A stretch of 64,000 nt of DNA from contig NZ_NETJ01000002.1 of the NCBI RefSeq assembly GCF_002128405.1, positions 62,001 through 126,000 on the forward strand, given 5' to 3'. Position numbers and translations under genes: made by a program. The notes below the pieces were generated by a model. The model searched no databases and was not told where the DNA came from. It worked only from the letters and a program-made list of their open reading frames with translations. This DNA comes from Gottfriedia solisilvae. Lineage in GTDB: Bacteria > Bacillota > Bacilli > Bacillales > Bacillaceae_G. Below are positions 8,391-16,749 of this stretch, piece after piece. Within the stretch, counting starts at the first letter, position 1; each line of letters starts with the position of its first letter.

Positions 8391-9026
8391 TTATTTCTGA
8401 TATTCTAGTTCTTTTATTTCTTCCATTTGATTCTTAATACTCTCCATTTTATAGTCCAAAGAATTAACCGTAGCTGAAGCCTCATTTAAGCTCTCGATAA
8501 TTTCATTTGGAACTTTTTTATTGTATTTATAGAAAATTTTATGTTCAAGACTTGCCCAAAAATCCATAGCAACTGTTCGAATTTGAATTTCTACTTTGAC
8601 TCTTTTAGTTTCAGATGCAAGGAATATCGGAATTTCGATAATCATATGGAAACTTTTATATCCGTTTGGTTTTGGATTTTTTATATAGTCTTTAACTTCT
8701 ATTATATAGATGTCATCTTGCTGTTTTAATAATTCATAAATTTTATAAATATCACTGATAAATGAGCAACTAATTCGAACTCCAGCTACATCGTTAATAT
8801 AGTGTTCTATGTTATGTTGTGACAGTTCAAGTCCTTTACGTTCAAGCTTATTAATAATACTGTCGGGTTTTTTAATTCGAGATTTTACGTGTTCAATTGG
8901 ATTGTGATCATGATTTAATGTGAATTCTTCATTTAATATTTTAATTTTCGTATTTATTTCATCTAACGCAAATTTGTATATTAAAAGAGTGTTTTTCCAT
9001 TCACCTAAGCTTTGTTCTTCAAACAT
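8391..9026 (-). CDS. Small alarmone synthetase (RelP/SasA, YwaC-like)
   Basis: A 211-residue RelA/SpoT synthetase-domain protein without the hydrolase, TGS or ACT regions of full-length Rel. It keeps the (p)ppGpp synthetase motifs NPIEHVKSRIKKPDSIINKL, NDVAGVRISCSFISDIYKIY, KPNGYKSFHM and VEIQIRTVAMDFWASLEHKI. The EQSLGEWKNTLLIYKFALDEI N-terminus is closer to YwaC (RelP/SasA) than to YjbM (RelQ). It would make ppGpp, pGpp or pppGpp from GTP/GDP and ATP, probably under envelope stress as known for ywaC. It is transcribed alone. Confidence 0.9.
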   Translation of the reverse strand: MFEEQSLGEWKNTLLIYKFALDEINTKIKILNEEFTLNHDHNPIEHVKSRIKKPDSIINKLERKGLELSQHNIEHYINDVAGVRISCSFISDIYKIYELLKQQDDIYIIEVKDYIKNPKPNGYKSFHMIIEIPIFLASETKRVKVEIQIRTVAMDFWASLEHKIFYKYNKKVPNEIIESLNEASATVNSLDYKMESIKNQMEEIKELEYQK

Positions 9027-9288
9027 AGGCTACCTCCTAATAGTCATTACATCCGTATTGTAACAGTTAAATGTGAACTTAGTGTGAAATTCAGATGAAC
9101 GGTTAGTGACAGTATTTTAAATCTAGAGTAAAGTAGAAGGAAAAGTAGTACATCGATATGGGCAATTTAGATGTAAGAAAGAGTGGGCAAGAGGACGGTT
9201 AAGGAAATAAGGAGAATACGAATTAAGAAATTAAATTAGATAAGAATATAAAATAGTTATTTTAATTAAGTAAATAAGGGGTAAATAG

Positions 9289-10068
9289 ATGAAACAAGGA
9301 TTTTATCGTATGTTTATTGAACTAACAAATAATAGGGCAACATCGGGATTTCTTAGGAAATTCTCTACTTCAAGATTGAGTAAGGTACTCATTAAACCAT
9401 ATATTAATGCGTTTAAACTAAATATGGAAGAAAGTAAAAATACATCTTTTCCAACACTACATGCATTATTTACGAGAGAATTAAAAAATGATGCAAGACC
9501 AATTTATGCAGGCGAAAATGAATTGGCTTGTCCAGTTGATGGGGTATTAGAATCTCACGGTAAAATTGAAAAAGATATACAATTTATTGTTAAGGGAAAA
9601 ACCTATAGTATTATTGAAATGTTAGGTTCAAAAGAAATGGCAGATAAGTATAATGAGGGATATTATATGGTGCTTTATTTAAGTCCAAGTCATTACCATC
9701 GTATACATAGTCCGATTGCAGGTGAAGTCATTTCTCAATTTGAATTAGGTGCTAAATCTTATCCTGTAAATAAAGCTGGTTTAACATATGGTAAAGATCC
9801 TCTTTCAAAAAACTACCGTGTAGTTTCAGAGGTGAAATCTTCTGAAAACGGGAAGCATGTAGCGATGATTAAAGTTGGTGCAATGTTTGTAAATACAATT
9901 GTAGTCACAGCAAAAGAAAAACGTCTTAATAAAGGTTCTGAAGTTGGATATTTTTCTTTTGGTTCAACAGTTGTTTTATTATTTGAAGCAGACAGTTTTA
10001 CAGCAAATAATAAACTAAAGTCTGGTCAACCTATAAAAGTAGGGGAAAACTTAGGGAAACTACATTAA
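9289..10068 (+). CDS. psd: Phosphatidylserine decarboxylase proenzyme
   Basis: A 259-residue proenzyme that makes phosphatidylethanolamine. The self-cleavage site FGST is at 224-227; scission before Ser226 yields the pyruvoyl alpha chain. The conserved HYHRIHSP histidine segment and the PVDGVLE motif near residue 80 are present. AAGGGG precedes ATG 9289. In B. subtilis psd lies with pssA; no pssA is next to it here. Two consecutive terminators follow. Confidence 0.95.
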   Translation: MKQGFYRMFIELTNNRATSGFLRKFSTSRLSKVLIKPYINAFKLNMEESKNTSFPTLHALFTRELKNDARPIYAGENELACPVDGVLESHGKIEKDIQFIVKGKTYSIIEMLGSKEMADKYNEGYYMVLYLSPSHYHRIHSPIAGEVISQFELGAKSYPVNKAGLTYGKDPLSKNYRVVSEVKSSENGKHVAMIKVGAMFVNTIVVTAKEKRLNKGSEVGYFSFGSTVVLLFEADSFTANNKLKSGQPIKVGENLGKLH

Positions 10069-10094
10069 ATATTGATGTAGTTTGCACTTTTTTT
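10057..10094 (+). terminator. Terminator overlapping the psd stop codon
   Basis: AAACTACAT and ATGTAGTTT pair around the psd stop codon region, then GCAC and seven T. Confidence 0.75.
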
Positions 10095-10103
10095 CACGAA
10101 ATG

Positions 10104-10134
10104 AGAGCCATCGTGTAGAAAGATGGTTCTTTTT
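10104..10134 (+). terminator. Second terminator after psd
   Basis: AGAGCCATC pairs with GATGGTTCT and is followed by four T. Confidence 0.7.
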
Positions 10135-10207
10135 CTGTTATTGTAAAGAGTGCTTGTATTTTTATTTTACTTGTATTATTTGCTTATATTGAAAATAATA
10201 AAAAGTA

Positions 10208-10348
10208 TTAAGATGTTTGTCTAATATAATAGTCAAGGCCTCTTCTTTTTATTTCTTTTTCAATTAAATAAATAAAGGCCGGATCTAGTTGCAGACCAAG
10301 TGCTTTTTTGTAGGACTCAAGTAACAAATCATCATTTAATTTGTACAT
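10208..10348 (-). CDS. sda: Sporulation checkpoint inhibitor Sda
   Basis: A 46-residue protein reading MYKLNDDLLLESYKKALG at the start and ending EIKRRGLDYYIRQTS. This is the helical-hairpin Sda family, which blocks autophosphorylation of sporulation kinases KinA/KinB when DNA replication is perturbed. The neighbour yqeG on the other strand matches B. subtilis, and a DnaA-box cluster lies in the shared upstream region. The ribosome site is odd: GGAGGTG is about 20 bases from the ATG, with palindrome GCCCAGCTGGGC between them. CTG at 10360-10358 has ideal spacing and would add four residues. Confidence 0.93.
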   Translation of the reverse strand: MYKLNDDLLLESYKKALGLQLDPAFIYLIEKEIKRRGLDYYIRQTS

Positions 10349-10432
10349 AATATTGCCCAGCTGGGCTTCACCTCCGCGTGATAAAAGTGTTGGAAATACT
10401 TTGTAAGCCTAATGTATCAAATTTTTTTCAAT

Positions 10433-10446
10433 AGAACAATCGTTCG
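10433..10446. promoter_or_regulatory. LexA-like operator near sda
   Basis: AGAACAATCGTTCG carries the GAAC-N4-GTTC dyad of the Bacillus LexA (DinR) box, with two deviations from CGAACRNRYGTTCG. It lies just upstream of sda, beside the DnaA boxes. Assignment is by motif only. Confidence 0.35.
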
Positions 10447-10447
10447 T

Positions 10448-10547
10448 TTATCCACACAAATCGGTGGATAAGTTGTTAGTAATTTGTTTATATTTTCTGA
10501 AAATGTAGATGTATGGCAATAGGATAATGTGTATATTCTTATCCACA
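10448..10547. promoter_or_regulatory. Cluster of four DnaA boxes between sda and yqeG
   Basis: Perfect TTATCCACA boxes stand at 10448-10456 and 10539-10547. One-mismatch boxes lie on the other strand at 10463-10471 (TTATCCACC) and 10528-10536 (ATATACACA). They form two facing pairs. In B. subtilis DnaA binding at this locus couples sda expression to replication status, so conserved control is likely. Confidence 0.85.
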
Positions 10548-10605
10548 ACGATGGTATTTGTTGTTATTTGTCGAACGATTTTATGAATATTATGAGGTGT
10601 TTATC

Positions 10606-11127
10606 ATGTTAAAAAAGTTTTTACCGAATGAATTTGTAAATAATGTCTATGCAATCACACCTGAGCATTTGAAAAACTTAGGGATTAAAGGAATTATTAC
10701 CGATCTAGATAATACGTTAGTTGAATGGGATCGTCCTTTAGCTACACCTGAGTTAACAAATTGGTTTAGAGGCATGAAAGACGCAGGGATTAAAATAACT
10801 GTAGTTTCAAATAACAATGAAACACGAGTAGGAAAGTTTTGTGAACCTCTTGGAATCCCATTTATTCATCGCGCTCGAAAACCACTAGCGGTTTCATATA
10901 AGAAAGCATACCAATTATTAAACTTGAAAGCTGATGAGGTTTGTATGATAGGCGATCAGCTTTTAACAGATGTATTTGGAGGGAATCGACAAGGCATTCA
11001 TACAATCTTAGTTGTTCCAGTTGCGAGTACTGATGGAATTTGGACAAGATTTAATAGAATGGTTGAACGTAGAATTCTTTCCTCATTTAAGAAACAAGGA
11101 TTACTACAATGGGAGGATAAAAAGTGA
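10606..11127 (+). CDS. yqeG: YqeG family HAD phosphatase
   Basis: A 173-residue HAD-superfamily phosphatase of the IIIA subclass. Motif I is DLDNTL at 33-38 (nucleophile D33, acid D35), VVSNNNE is motif II and GDQLLTDVFGGN is the last acidic motif. Relatives (Gep4/PgpP) dephosphorylate phosphatidylglycerol phosphate, so a phospholipid role is plausible. ATG 10606 is preferred, with GAGGTG 6 bases upstream; an earlier in-frame start would run through the DnaA boxes. It overlaps yqeH by four bases and begins the conserved operon. Confidence 0.92.
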   Translation: MLKKFLPNEFVNNVYAITPEHLKNLGIKGIITDLDNTLVEWDRPLATPELTNWFRGMKDAGIKITVVSNNNETRVGKFCEPLGIPFIHRARKPLAVSYKKAYQLLNLKADEVCMIGDQLLTDVFGGNRQGIHTILVVPVASTDGIWTRFNRMVERRILSSFKKQGLLQWEDKK

Positions 11128-12233
11128 GTCATAATGAAATAAGATGTATTGGTTGTGGAGTCGAAATTCAAACAGAGGATAAAAACAAGTTAGGTTTTGC
11201 ACCACCATCATCATTAGAAAAAGAAGAAATCATCTGTCAACGCTGCTTTCGTTTAAAGAACTATAACGAAATTCAAGATGTTGAGTTAACAGATTCTGAC
11301 TTTATCCGTATTTTAAATGGAATTGGCGATAAAGATTGTCTTGTTATTAAAGTAGTCGACATTTTCGATTTTTCAGGTAGTTGGTTAAATGGATTAAACC
11401 GTTTTGTTGGTAAAAATAAAGTCTTACTAGTTGGAAATAAAGCAGACTTAATACCAAAGTCAGTTAAGAAGAATAGACTTACACAATGGATGAGTGGTAC
11501 AGCAAAACGCTGGGGATTACATCCGGTTGGTGTTCATTTAATAAGTGCTGCTAAAGGTACTGGAATTGATGAATTGGCGGAGACAATTGAGAAGTTAAGA
11601 GAAGGAAAAGATGTGTACGTAGTAGGTTGTACGAATGTTGGTAAGTCAACGTTTATTAATACAATGATTAAGCGCTACAGTGAGGAAAATAATAATATTA
11701 TTACAACATCACATTTTCCTGGAACAACTCTTGATTTAATTCAAATCCCTCTTGATGATGAAAGTGATTTAATTGATACGCCGGGAATCATTAATCATCA
11801 TCAAATGGCTCATTTCGTTGATAAAAAAGGTTTGAAAATTATTACGCCTAAAAAAGAAATCAAGCCAATGGTTTATCAATTAAATGAAAGCCAAACATTG
11901 TTCTTCGGTGGATTAGCACGTTTCGATTATCTAGAAGGTGGAAGAAGATCGTTTACTTGTCATTTCTCAAACGATTTATCAATCCATCGTACAAAACAAG
12001 AGAATGCTGATGATTTGTATGAAAGACAAGCAGGTGAACTGTTAGTACCACCATATGGTGAACAAATTAATGAGTTACCAAAATTAGTAAAACATGAATT
12101 TATGATAAAAGAAGGAAAAACGGATATCGTTTATTCTGGACTTGGTTGGATCACAGTAAATGATCCAGGTGCAAAAATTGTTGCTTATGCACCAAAAGGC
12201 GTAGGTATAACACTTCGTAATTCAATTATATAA
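11124..12233 (+). CDS. yqeH: Circularly permuted ribosome-assembly GTPase YqeH
   Basis: A 369-residue GTPase needed for 30S subunit maturation. An N-terminal zinc finger uses C8, C11, C38 and C41. The permuted order is seen: G4 (NKAD) and G5 (SAAKG) precede G1 (GCTNVGKST) and G3 (DTPG). The C-terminal part resembles an RNA-binding module. The GTG start sits within the last codons of yqeG (GTGA overlap), so translation is coupled. Confidence 0.95.
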   Translation: MSHNEIRCIGCGVEIQTEDKNKLGFAPPSSLEKEEIICQRCFRLKNYNEIQDVELTDSDFIRILNGIGDKDCLVIKVVDIFDFSGSWLNGLNRFVGKNKVLLVGNKADLIPKSVKKNRLTQWMSGTAKRWGLHPVGVHLISAAKGTGIDELAETIEKLREGKDVYVVGCTNVGKSTFINTMIKRYSEENNNIITTSHFPGTTLDLIQIPLDDESDLIDTPGIINHHQMAHFVDKKGLKIITPKKEIKPMVYQLNESQTLFFGGLARFDYLEGGRRSFTCHFSNDLSIHRTKQENADDLYERQAGELLVPPYGEQINELPKLVKHEFMIKEGKTDIVYSGLGWITVNDPGAKIVAYAPKGVGITLRNSII

Positions 12234-12256
12234 AGATTGATTTGGGGGCGGGAGAG

Positions 12257-13099
12257 ATGAGAGACCAATTTTACGTGATCGGTCAACCGATTGGTCATTC
12301 AATGTCACCAACTATGCATAACGAATGGTTCCATGAAAATCAAATCCATGGCCATTATGATGCGAAAGAGGTTGGTATATCAGATCTAGAATCAATTGTG
12401 ACAGAATTTCGTTCAACTGCGAAAGGATTTAATGTTACAGCACCATTGAAAGTTGAAGTTATGAAGTATTTAGATGAAGTCGATCCTTTAGCAAAAGAAA
12501 TAGGTGCAGTAAATACTGTTATCAATAAAGATGGTCGACTTTATGGTAAAAATACAGATGGAATTGGTTATTGTAGAGGTTTATCTCTTGTATTAAAAAG
12601 TCCAATTGAGCAAGAAAATATTTTAATCATTGGTGCAGGTGGTGCGGCTAGAGCAATATTGTGTAGCTTATTGCATTTAGGTGTGAAGCATATTACGATC
12701 ACAAACCGTACGACAGAAAAAGCATTGGAATTAAAAAATGGATTACGATTAAAAGAACAAGATGTAAAAGTTATTTCTATTACAGATGCAGAAGAACGAT
12801 TAGGTACTTACTCTCTAGTTATTCAAACAACATCTGTTGGAATGAAACCGAATGAAGCTGCAAAACCAATGTCCCTTCATAACTTATCGCCTGATACAGT
12901 TGTGTCTGATTTAATCTATAGCCCGTACAAAACTGCTTTCTTAAAAGAAGCAGAACAAAAAAATGCAAAGATTCAAAATGGATTACCAATGTTTATTTAT
13001 CAAGGTGCAATAGCATTTCAAGAGTGGACAGGAATTTTTCCAAATACAATTAATGCATATAAATTATTAGAAGAAAAGCTTGGAGGAACAAAATGTTAA
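12257..13099 (+). CDS. aroE: Shikimate dehydrogenase
   Basis: A 280-residue NADPH-dependent enzyme that reduces 3-dehydroshikimate. Visible motifs are GHSMSPTMHN (substrate binding), FNVTAPLK with the catalytic lysine, NTDGIGY and the nucleotide loop GAGGAARA, followed by TNRT. The start is ATG 12257; an earlier in-frame TTG at 12242 overlaps the GGGGGCGGGAG ribosome site. Its end overlaps yhbY by seven bases. Confidence 0.96.
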   Translation: MRDQFYVIGQPIGHSMSPTMHNEWFHENQIHGHYDAKEVGISDLESIVTEFRSTAKGFNVTAPLKVEVMKYLDEVDPLAKEIGAVNTVINKDGRLYGKNTDGIGYCRGLSLVLKSPIEQENILIIGAGGAARAILCSLLHLGVKHITITNRTTEKALELKNGLRLKEQDVKVISITDAEERLGTYSLVIQTTSVGMKPNEAAKPMSLHNLSPDTVVSDLIYSPYKTAFLKEAEQKNAKIQNGLPMFIYQGAIAFQEWTGIFPNTINAYKLLEEKLGGTKC

Positions 13100-13383
13100 C
13101 TGGTAAACAAAAAAGATTTTTACGTTCAAAAGCACATCACTTAAACCCTATTTTCCAAGTAGGTAAAGGTGGAGTTAATGAAAATATGGTTAAGCAAATT
13201 TCAGAAGCGCTTGAAGTTAGAGAGCTTTTAAAAGTAAGTATACTTCAAAATTGCGATGATGATCGTTACGATGTAGCAGATCAGCTAGTTGAAGGTACAG
13301 ATGCTGAACTAGTACAAGTAATTGGACATACAATTGTTTTATATAAAGAATCAGAAGAAAATAAAACAATCGTATTACCTTAA
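13093..13383 (+). CDS. yhbY: CRM-domain RNA-binding protein YhbY (YqeI)
   Basis: A 96-residue single CRM domain protein: LTGKQKRFLRSKAHHLNPIFQVGKGG opens it, with the GKGG loop typical of the KH-like fold. It is associated with the 50S/pre-ribosome in bacteria. It begins inside the aroE end, with GGAGG 7 bases upstream. In B. subtilis the next gene is nadD, but here only 36 bp separate it from yqeK. Confidence 0.93.
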   Translation: MLTGKQKRFLRSKAHHLNPIFQVGKGGVNENMVKQISEALEVRELLKVSILQNCDDDRYDVADQLVEGTDAELVQVIGHTIVLYKESEENKTIVLP

Positions 13384-13419
13384 TTAGACAATACCGTTAA
13401 TTAGAGGAGAAGCGGATTA

Positions 13420-13986
13420 ATGGATAAACAAAAAGCACTTTCGATTGTAAAAGATAAACTAACAAACCGGCGTTTTACACATACTATTGGTGTGATGGAA
13501 ACTGCTGTCCGTCTTGCAGAACAGTATGGTGCAGATGTGAAAAAAGCAGAGCTAGCTGCAATTTTCCATGACGTCGCAAAATGTATGCCGATTATTGAAT
13601 TAAAAGAGATAATGGAAAAGAATCAATTTTCATTAGAACTTTTACAACACAATAAAGAACTTTGGCATGCTCCTGTAGGTGCATTTCTTACAAAACATGA
13701 ATATGGAATAGATGATGAAGATGTATTACAAGCAATTACTTATCATACGAGCGGTCATGAAGAAATGAGCCTTTTAGATAAAGTAATTTATGTAGCAGAT
13801 TATATTGAACCTAACCGCCAATTTCCAGGTGTTGAAGAAGCGAGGAAATTAGCTGATTTGGATTTGAATCAAGCACTACTGTATGCATTAAAAAATACTA
13901 TCACATACTTAATTGAGAAAGAACAAAGTGTCTACCCATTAACGGTTCAAACCTATAATTCAATTTTAAAGCAAGTTAAAAGTTAG
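13420..13986 (+). CDS. yqeK: HD-domain diadenosine tetraphosphatase YqeK
   Basis: A 188-residue HD-domain hydrolase. The HD motif is in AAIFHDVAKCMP, preceded by FTHTIGV and followed by HAPVGAFL, ITYHTSG and VADYIEP, the set expected for YqeK enzymes, which cleave Ap4A symmetrically to ADP. GGAGAAG precedes the ATG. The usual partner nadD is missing directly upstream. Confidence 0.94.
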   Translation: MDKQKALSIVKDKLTNRRFTHTIGVMETAVRLAEQYGADVKKAELAAIFHDVAKCMPIIELKEIMEKNQFSLELLQHNKELWHAPVGAFLTKHEYGIDDEDVLQAITYHTSGHEEMSLLDKVIYVADYIEPNRQFPGVEEARKLADLDLNQALLYALKNTITYLIEKEQSVYPLTVQTYNSILKQVKS

Positions 13987-13997
13987 GGGGAACTAAA

Positions 13998-14354
13998 ATG
14001 AATGAAAAAGAATTAATGATGTTAGCTGTTAAAGCTGCTGATGATAAAAAAGCTGAGGAATTAGTGGTTTTAGAAATGAAAGGAATATCTGCAATCTCGG
14101 ATTATTTCATTATTTGTCACGGTAACTCAGACAAACAAGTACAAGCAATTGCAAGAGAAGTGAAGGATCAAGCACTTCAAAATGGGAGAAATGTGAAACG
14201 TTTAGAAGGTTTTGACGAAGCTCGTTGGGTATTAGTTGACCTTGGAGACGTAGTAGTTCATGTATTCCACCGCGAAGAACGCGGATATTACAATTTAGAA
14301 AAACTATGGGGAGATGCTCCATCACTTGATGTTTATGGAGAGCTTCTTTCATGA
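13998..14354 (+). CDS. rsfS: Ribosomal silencing factor RsfS
   Basis: A 118-residue Iojap/RsfS protein that binds uL14 on the 50S subunit and blocks joining of subunits in poor nutrition. Family motifs ISDYFIICHGNSDKQVQAIA, RLEGFDEARWVLVDLGDVVVHVF and YYNLEKLWGDAP are intact. AGGGGG precedes the ATG, and the stop overlaps the start of the next gene by four bases. Confidence 0.96.
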   Translation: MNEKELMMLAVKAADDKKAEELVVLEMKGISAISDYFIICHGNSDKQVQAIAREVKDQALQNGRNVKRLEGFDEARWVLVDLGDVVVHVFHREERGYYNLEKLWGDAPSLDVYGELLS

Positions 14355-15094
14355 CATACAATCGCTTCGCGTATTTGTATGATGAATTAATGAATGATGT
14401 CCCGTATGATAAGTGGTTACATTTCGTTAATGACGTTTTTCAAAAGTATGAAATAAATCAACCCACAATTCTTGATATCGGTTGTGGAACAGGTACGCTA
14501 CCAATTTTATTAGCAAAACAAAATTACACGATAAGTGGTGTAGATTTATCTGAAGAAATGTTAAGTGTTGCTATGGCTAAAGCAGAACAAGAGCGAGTTC
14601 AAATTCCGTTTTATCAACAAAATATGATGGAATTAGAAGGTTTCAATCAATTAGACTGTATTACCATTTTTTGCGACTCACTTAATTACTTACATTCAGA
14701 AGATCAAGTTTTGCGAACGTTTGAAAAAGTTCACGAAAGTCTAAAAGATCAAGGAATATTCTTATTCGATGTTCATTCTCCATATAAAATTGAAGAAATT
14801 TTTGGTGAAGAAACCTTCTTCATCGATGACGAAGAATTAAGCTTAGTCTGGTCTTGTACGCAAGGTGAGCAGCCTTTAAGTGTAGAGCATGATTTAGTGT
14901 TCTTTATGAAAGAAGAAAACCGTGATTCTTATGAACGGTTTGAAGAATATCACATTCAAAGAACGTTTCCAATTGAAACTTATCGTGCTTTATTAAATCA
15001 AGCAGGATTTGAAGTGAAAGAAATGATCGGTGATTTTGACCAAACTGTAGAAGAAACAACTGAACGAATCTTTTTTATAGCAACTAAAAAATAA
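14351..15094 (+). CDS. yqeM: Class I SAM-dependent methyltransferase YqeM
   Basis: A 247-residue methyltransferase with motif I LDIGCGTGTLP (about 41-51), the acidic SGVDLSEEML end of strand 2, and a CITIFCDSLNYL post-motif. The gene sits between rsfS and comER in Bacilli. Its substrate is not known; the context suggests a link to translation. It ends the operon at a strong terminator. Confidence 0.9.
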   Translation: MTYNRFAYLYDELMNDVPYDKWLHFVNDVFQKYEINQPTILDIGCGTGTLPILLAKQNYTISGVDLSEEMLSVAMAKAEQERVQIPFYQQNMMELEGFNQLDCITIFCDSLNYLHSEDQVLRTFEKVHESLKDQGIFLFDVHSPYKIEEIFGEETFFIDDEELSLVWSCTQGEQPLSVEHDLVFFMKEENRDSYERFEEYHIQRTFPIETYRALLNQAGFEVKEMIGDFDQTVEETTERIFFIATKK

Positions 15095-15136
15095 AAAACC
15101 CTTTAGAGAAAAATTCTTTTTCTTAAAGGGTTTTTT
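15094..15136. terminator. Operon terminator between yqeM and comER
   Basis: AAAAACCCTTTAGAG pairs with TTCTTAAAGGGTTTTTT. A and T tracts on both sides let it act for both converging genes. Confidence 0.85.
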
Positions 15137-15209
15137 ACTTTATTAACGAGCGAAAAATGAAATTTCTCACTTTGAAGTTTTATTTGAAAAATTATATACT
15201 TATAAAAAA

Positions 15210-16025
15210 TTAAAATTGTTCTTTCACTTTTTCGATTTCTTTATCAAATTTATTATGTGTTTTTTCAAAAATCTCCTCAAATAAATCACCAACACGTTCT
15301 TCTAACACTTTTATACCTTCTCCCGTAATACCGCCCTTTACACAAACCTTTTCTTGTAGCGTTTCCAAAGTAAAATGTTTTTGTTCAATTAGTTTTCCAA
15401 ATCCGATAATCATTTCTTCCGCTAAAATAGTTGCTTGTTGTTTAGTAATTTCAGTTTGACATACTGCTGCATCAATGAATCTTTGAAGTAAGTAACTAAA
15501 AAAAGCAGGGCCACAACTTGCGATATCAGATGAAACCCTTGTTATGTCATCTGTAATCATAACTGGTTTCGAAATGTTCGAAAATAGTTCGATGATTGTT
15601 TCCTTAGTTTTTGCTGAACAACTTTTTCCAAAGTTAACTAACGTTACGCCACTTAATGCTTGGTTCGTAATACTAGGAATAACACGTGCTACTTGACAGG
15701 GTAATATGGCTTCTAACTGTTCAACATTGATTGGACTAGTAATGGAAATAACGCAATGATTTTTTGTAAAAGATGTTTGCAATGATGAGAGGAGTGGTTG
15801 TATTTCTAATGGTTTTACACAGATTAGAACGATGTCAGAAGCGCTAATTACATCTTTAGCATGTTCTGCTACTTTCAGTTCAGGGTATATATTTTTGAGC
15901 TCATAAGCTTTATGAATTGAACGGTTTGTAATTGTTAACTCGGAAGGTTTAAGGGCCTTGGATTTAATAAACCCATTAAGCAAAATGGATCCCATATTTC
16001 CTGTGCCTATGATGCCTACATTCAT
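15210..16025 (-). CDS. comER: ComER, pyrroline-5-carboxylate reductase-like protein
   Basis: A 271-residue Rossmann-fold protein of the ProC family: GIIGTGNMGSILL at 4-16, ICVKPLEIQPLL, and the C-terminal GPAFFSYLLQRFIDAA and KGGITGEGI motifs of the dimerisation domain. It lies back to back with comEA, as in B. subtilis. ComER affects sporulation entry and biofilm in Bacillus; the enzymatic substrate is unclear, and a true proline role is only possible. Confidence 0.9.
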   Translation of the reverse strand: MNVGIIGTGNMGSILLNGFIKSKALKPSELTITNRSIHKAYELKNIYPELKVAEHAKDVISASDIVLICVKPLEIQPLLSSLQTSFTKNHCVISITSPINVEQLEAILPCQVARVIPSITNQALSGVTLVNFGKSCSAKTKETIIELFSNISKPVMITDDITRVSSDIASCGPAFFSYLLQRFIDAAVCQTEITKQQATILAEEMIIGFGKLIEQKHFTLETLQEKVCVKGGITGEGIKVLEERVGDLFEEIFEKTHNKFDKEIEKVKEQF

Positions 16026-16114
16026 GAGTACATCACATCCTTTGCATACATTCTCTCCTACACTATATGAAGCAAGTTAGAAAATAATGTTATAAGTTCT
16101 AAGGAGGATTTTAT

Positions 16115-16741
16115 ATGTTCATAAAAATCATTCGAAATAAGTTTTTTTGGTTAACGTTCATAATCGCTTTGATTTTTACGATAAACTTATTTCAAAGCAA
16201 TCGACAAAATGAAGTGATCGTCACGCCTGAAGCCTCACAAACAAAGGATTCTAATATTGTAGATAGAAACGACGTAGCAAAAGAAAATAAGCAGAATATA
16301 GAGCAAGAAGAAATAATCGTTGATCTGAAAGGGGCAGTAACAACACCGGGCATTTTTCGTTTAGAAGTAGGAAGTAGAGTGAATGATGCAATAAAACTTG
16401 CCGGGGGATTTAAAAGTGGAGCCGATCGCAATAAAGTAAATTTAGCTGAGAAATTAAAGGATGAAATGGTCATTTATGTGCCAAAAATTGGCGAAGAAAC
16501 TGTAGGCGAAGTAAGCTCGGTTACAAATGACGAAGCGGATCATAAAGAGTCAGTTGACATCAATCATGCAACAATGGAAGAACTCCAAAAAATTCCTGGA
16601 ATTGGTCCGTCAAAAGCAAAAAATATAATAGAGTATATCGAAATGAATGGTTCATTTACCTCAATCGAACAATTAGATGAAGTAAATGGAATAGGTACGA
16701 AATCATTGGAACAAATGAGACCATTTATATTGATTCGTTAA
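16115..16741 (+). CDS. comEA: Competence DNA receptor ComEA
   Basis: A 208-residue membrane-anchored protein. One N-terminal transmembrane helix (about 10-26) is followed by an acidic linker, a SLBB-like segment (VDLKGAVTTPGIFRL) and a C-terminal helix-hairpin-helix pair (VDINHATMEELQKIPGIGPSKAKNI and FTSIEQLDEVNGIGTKSL) that binds incoming double-stranded DNA. AAGGAGG precedes the ATG. The next gene is comEC, 8 bp away; comEB is not between them. Confidence 0.95.
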   Translation: MFIKIIRNKFFWLTFIIALIFTINLFQSNRQNEVIVTPEASQTKDSNIVDRNDVAKENKQNIEQEEIIVDLKGAVTTPGIFRLEVGSRVNDAIKLAGGFKSGADRNKVNLAEKLKDEMVIYVPKIGEETVGEVSSVTNDEADHKESVDINHATMEELQKIPGIGPSKAKNIIEYIEMNGSFTSIEQLDEVNGIGTKSLEQMRPFILIR

Positions 16742-16749
16742 GGTTACTT

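Noticed and set aside
14110-14361. 83-codon minus-strand ORF opposite rsfS
   Set aside because: Antisense shadow in a conserved gene with no supporting signals.
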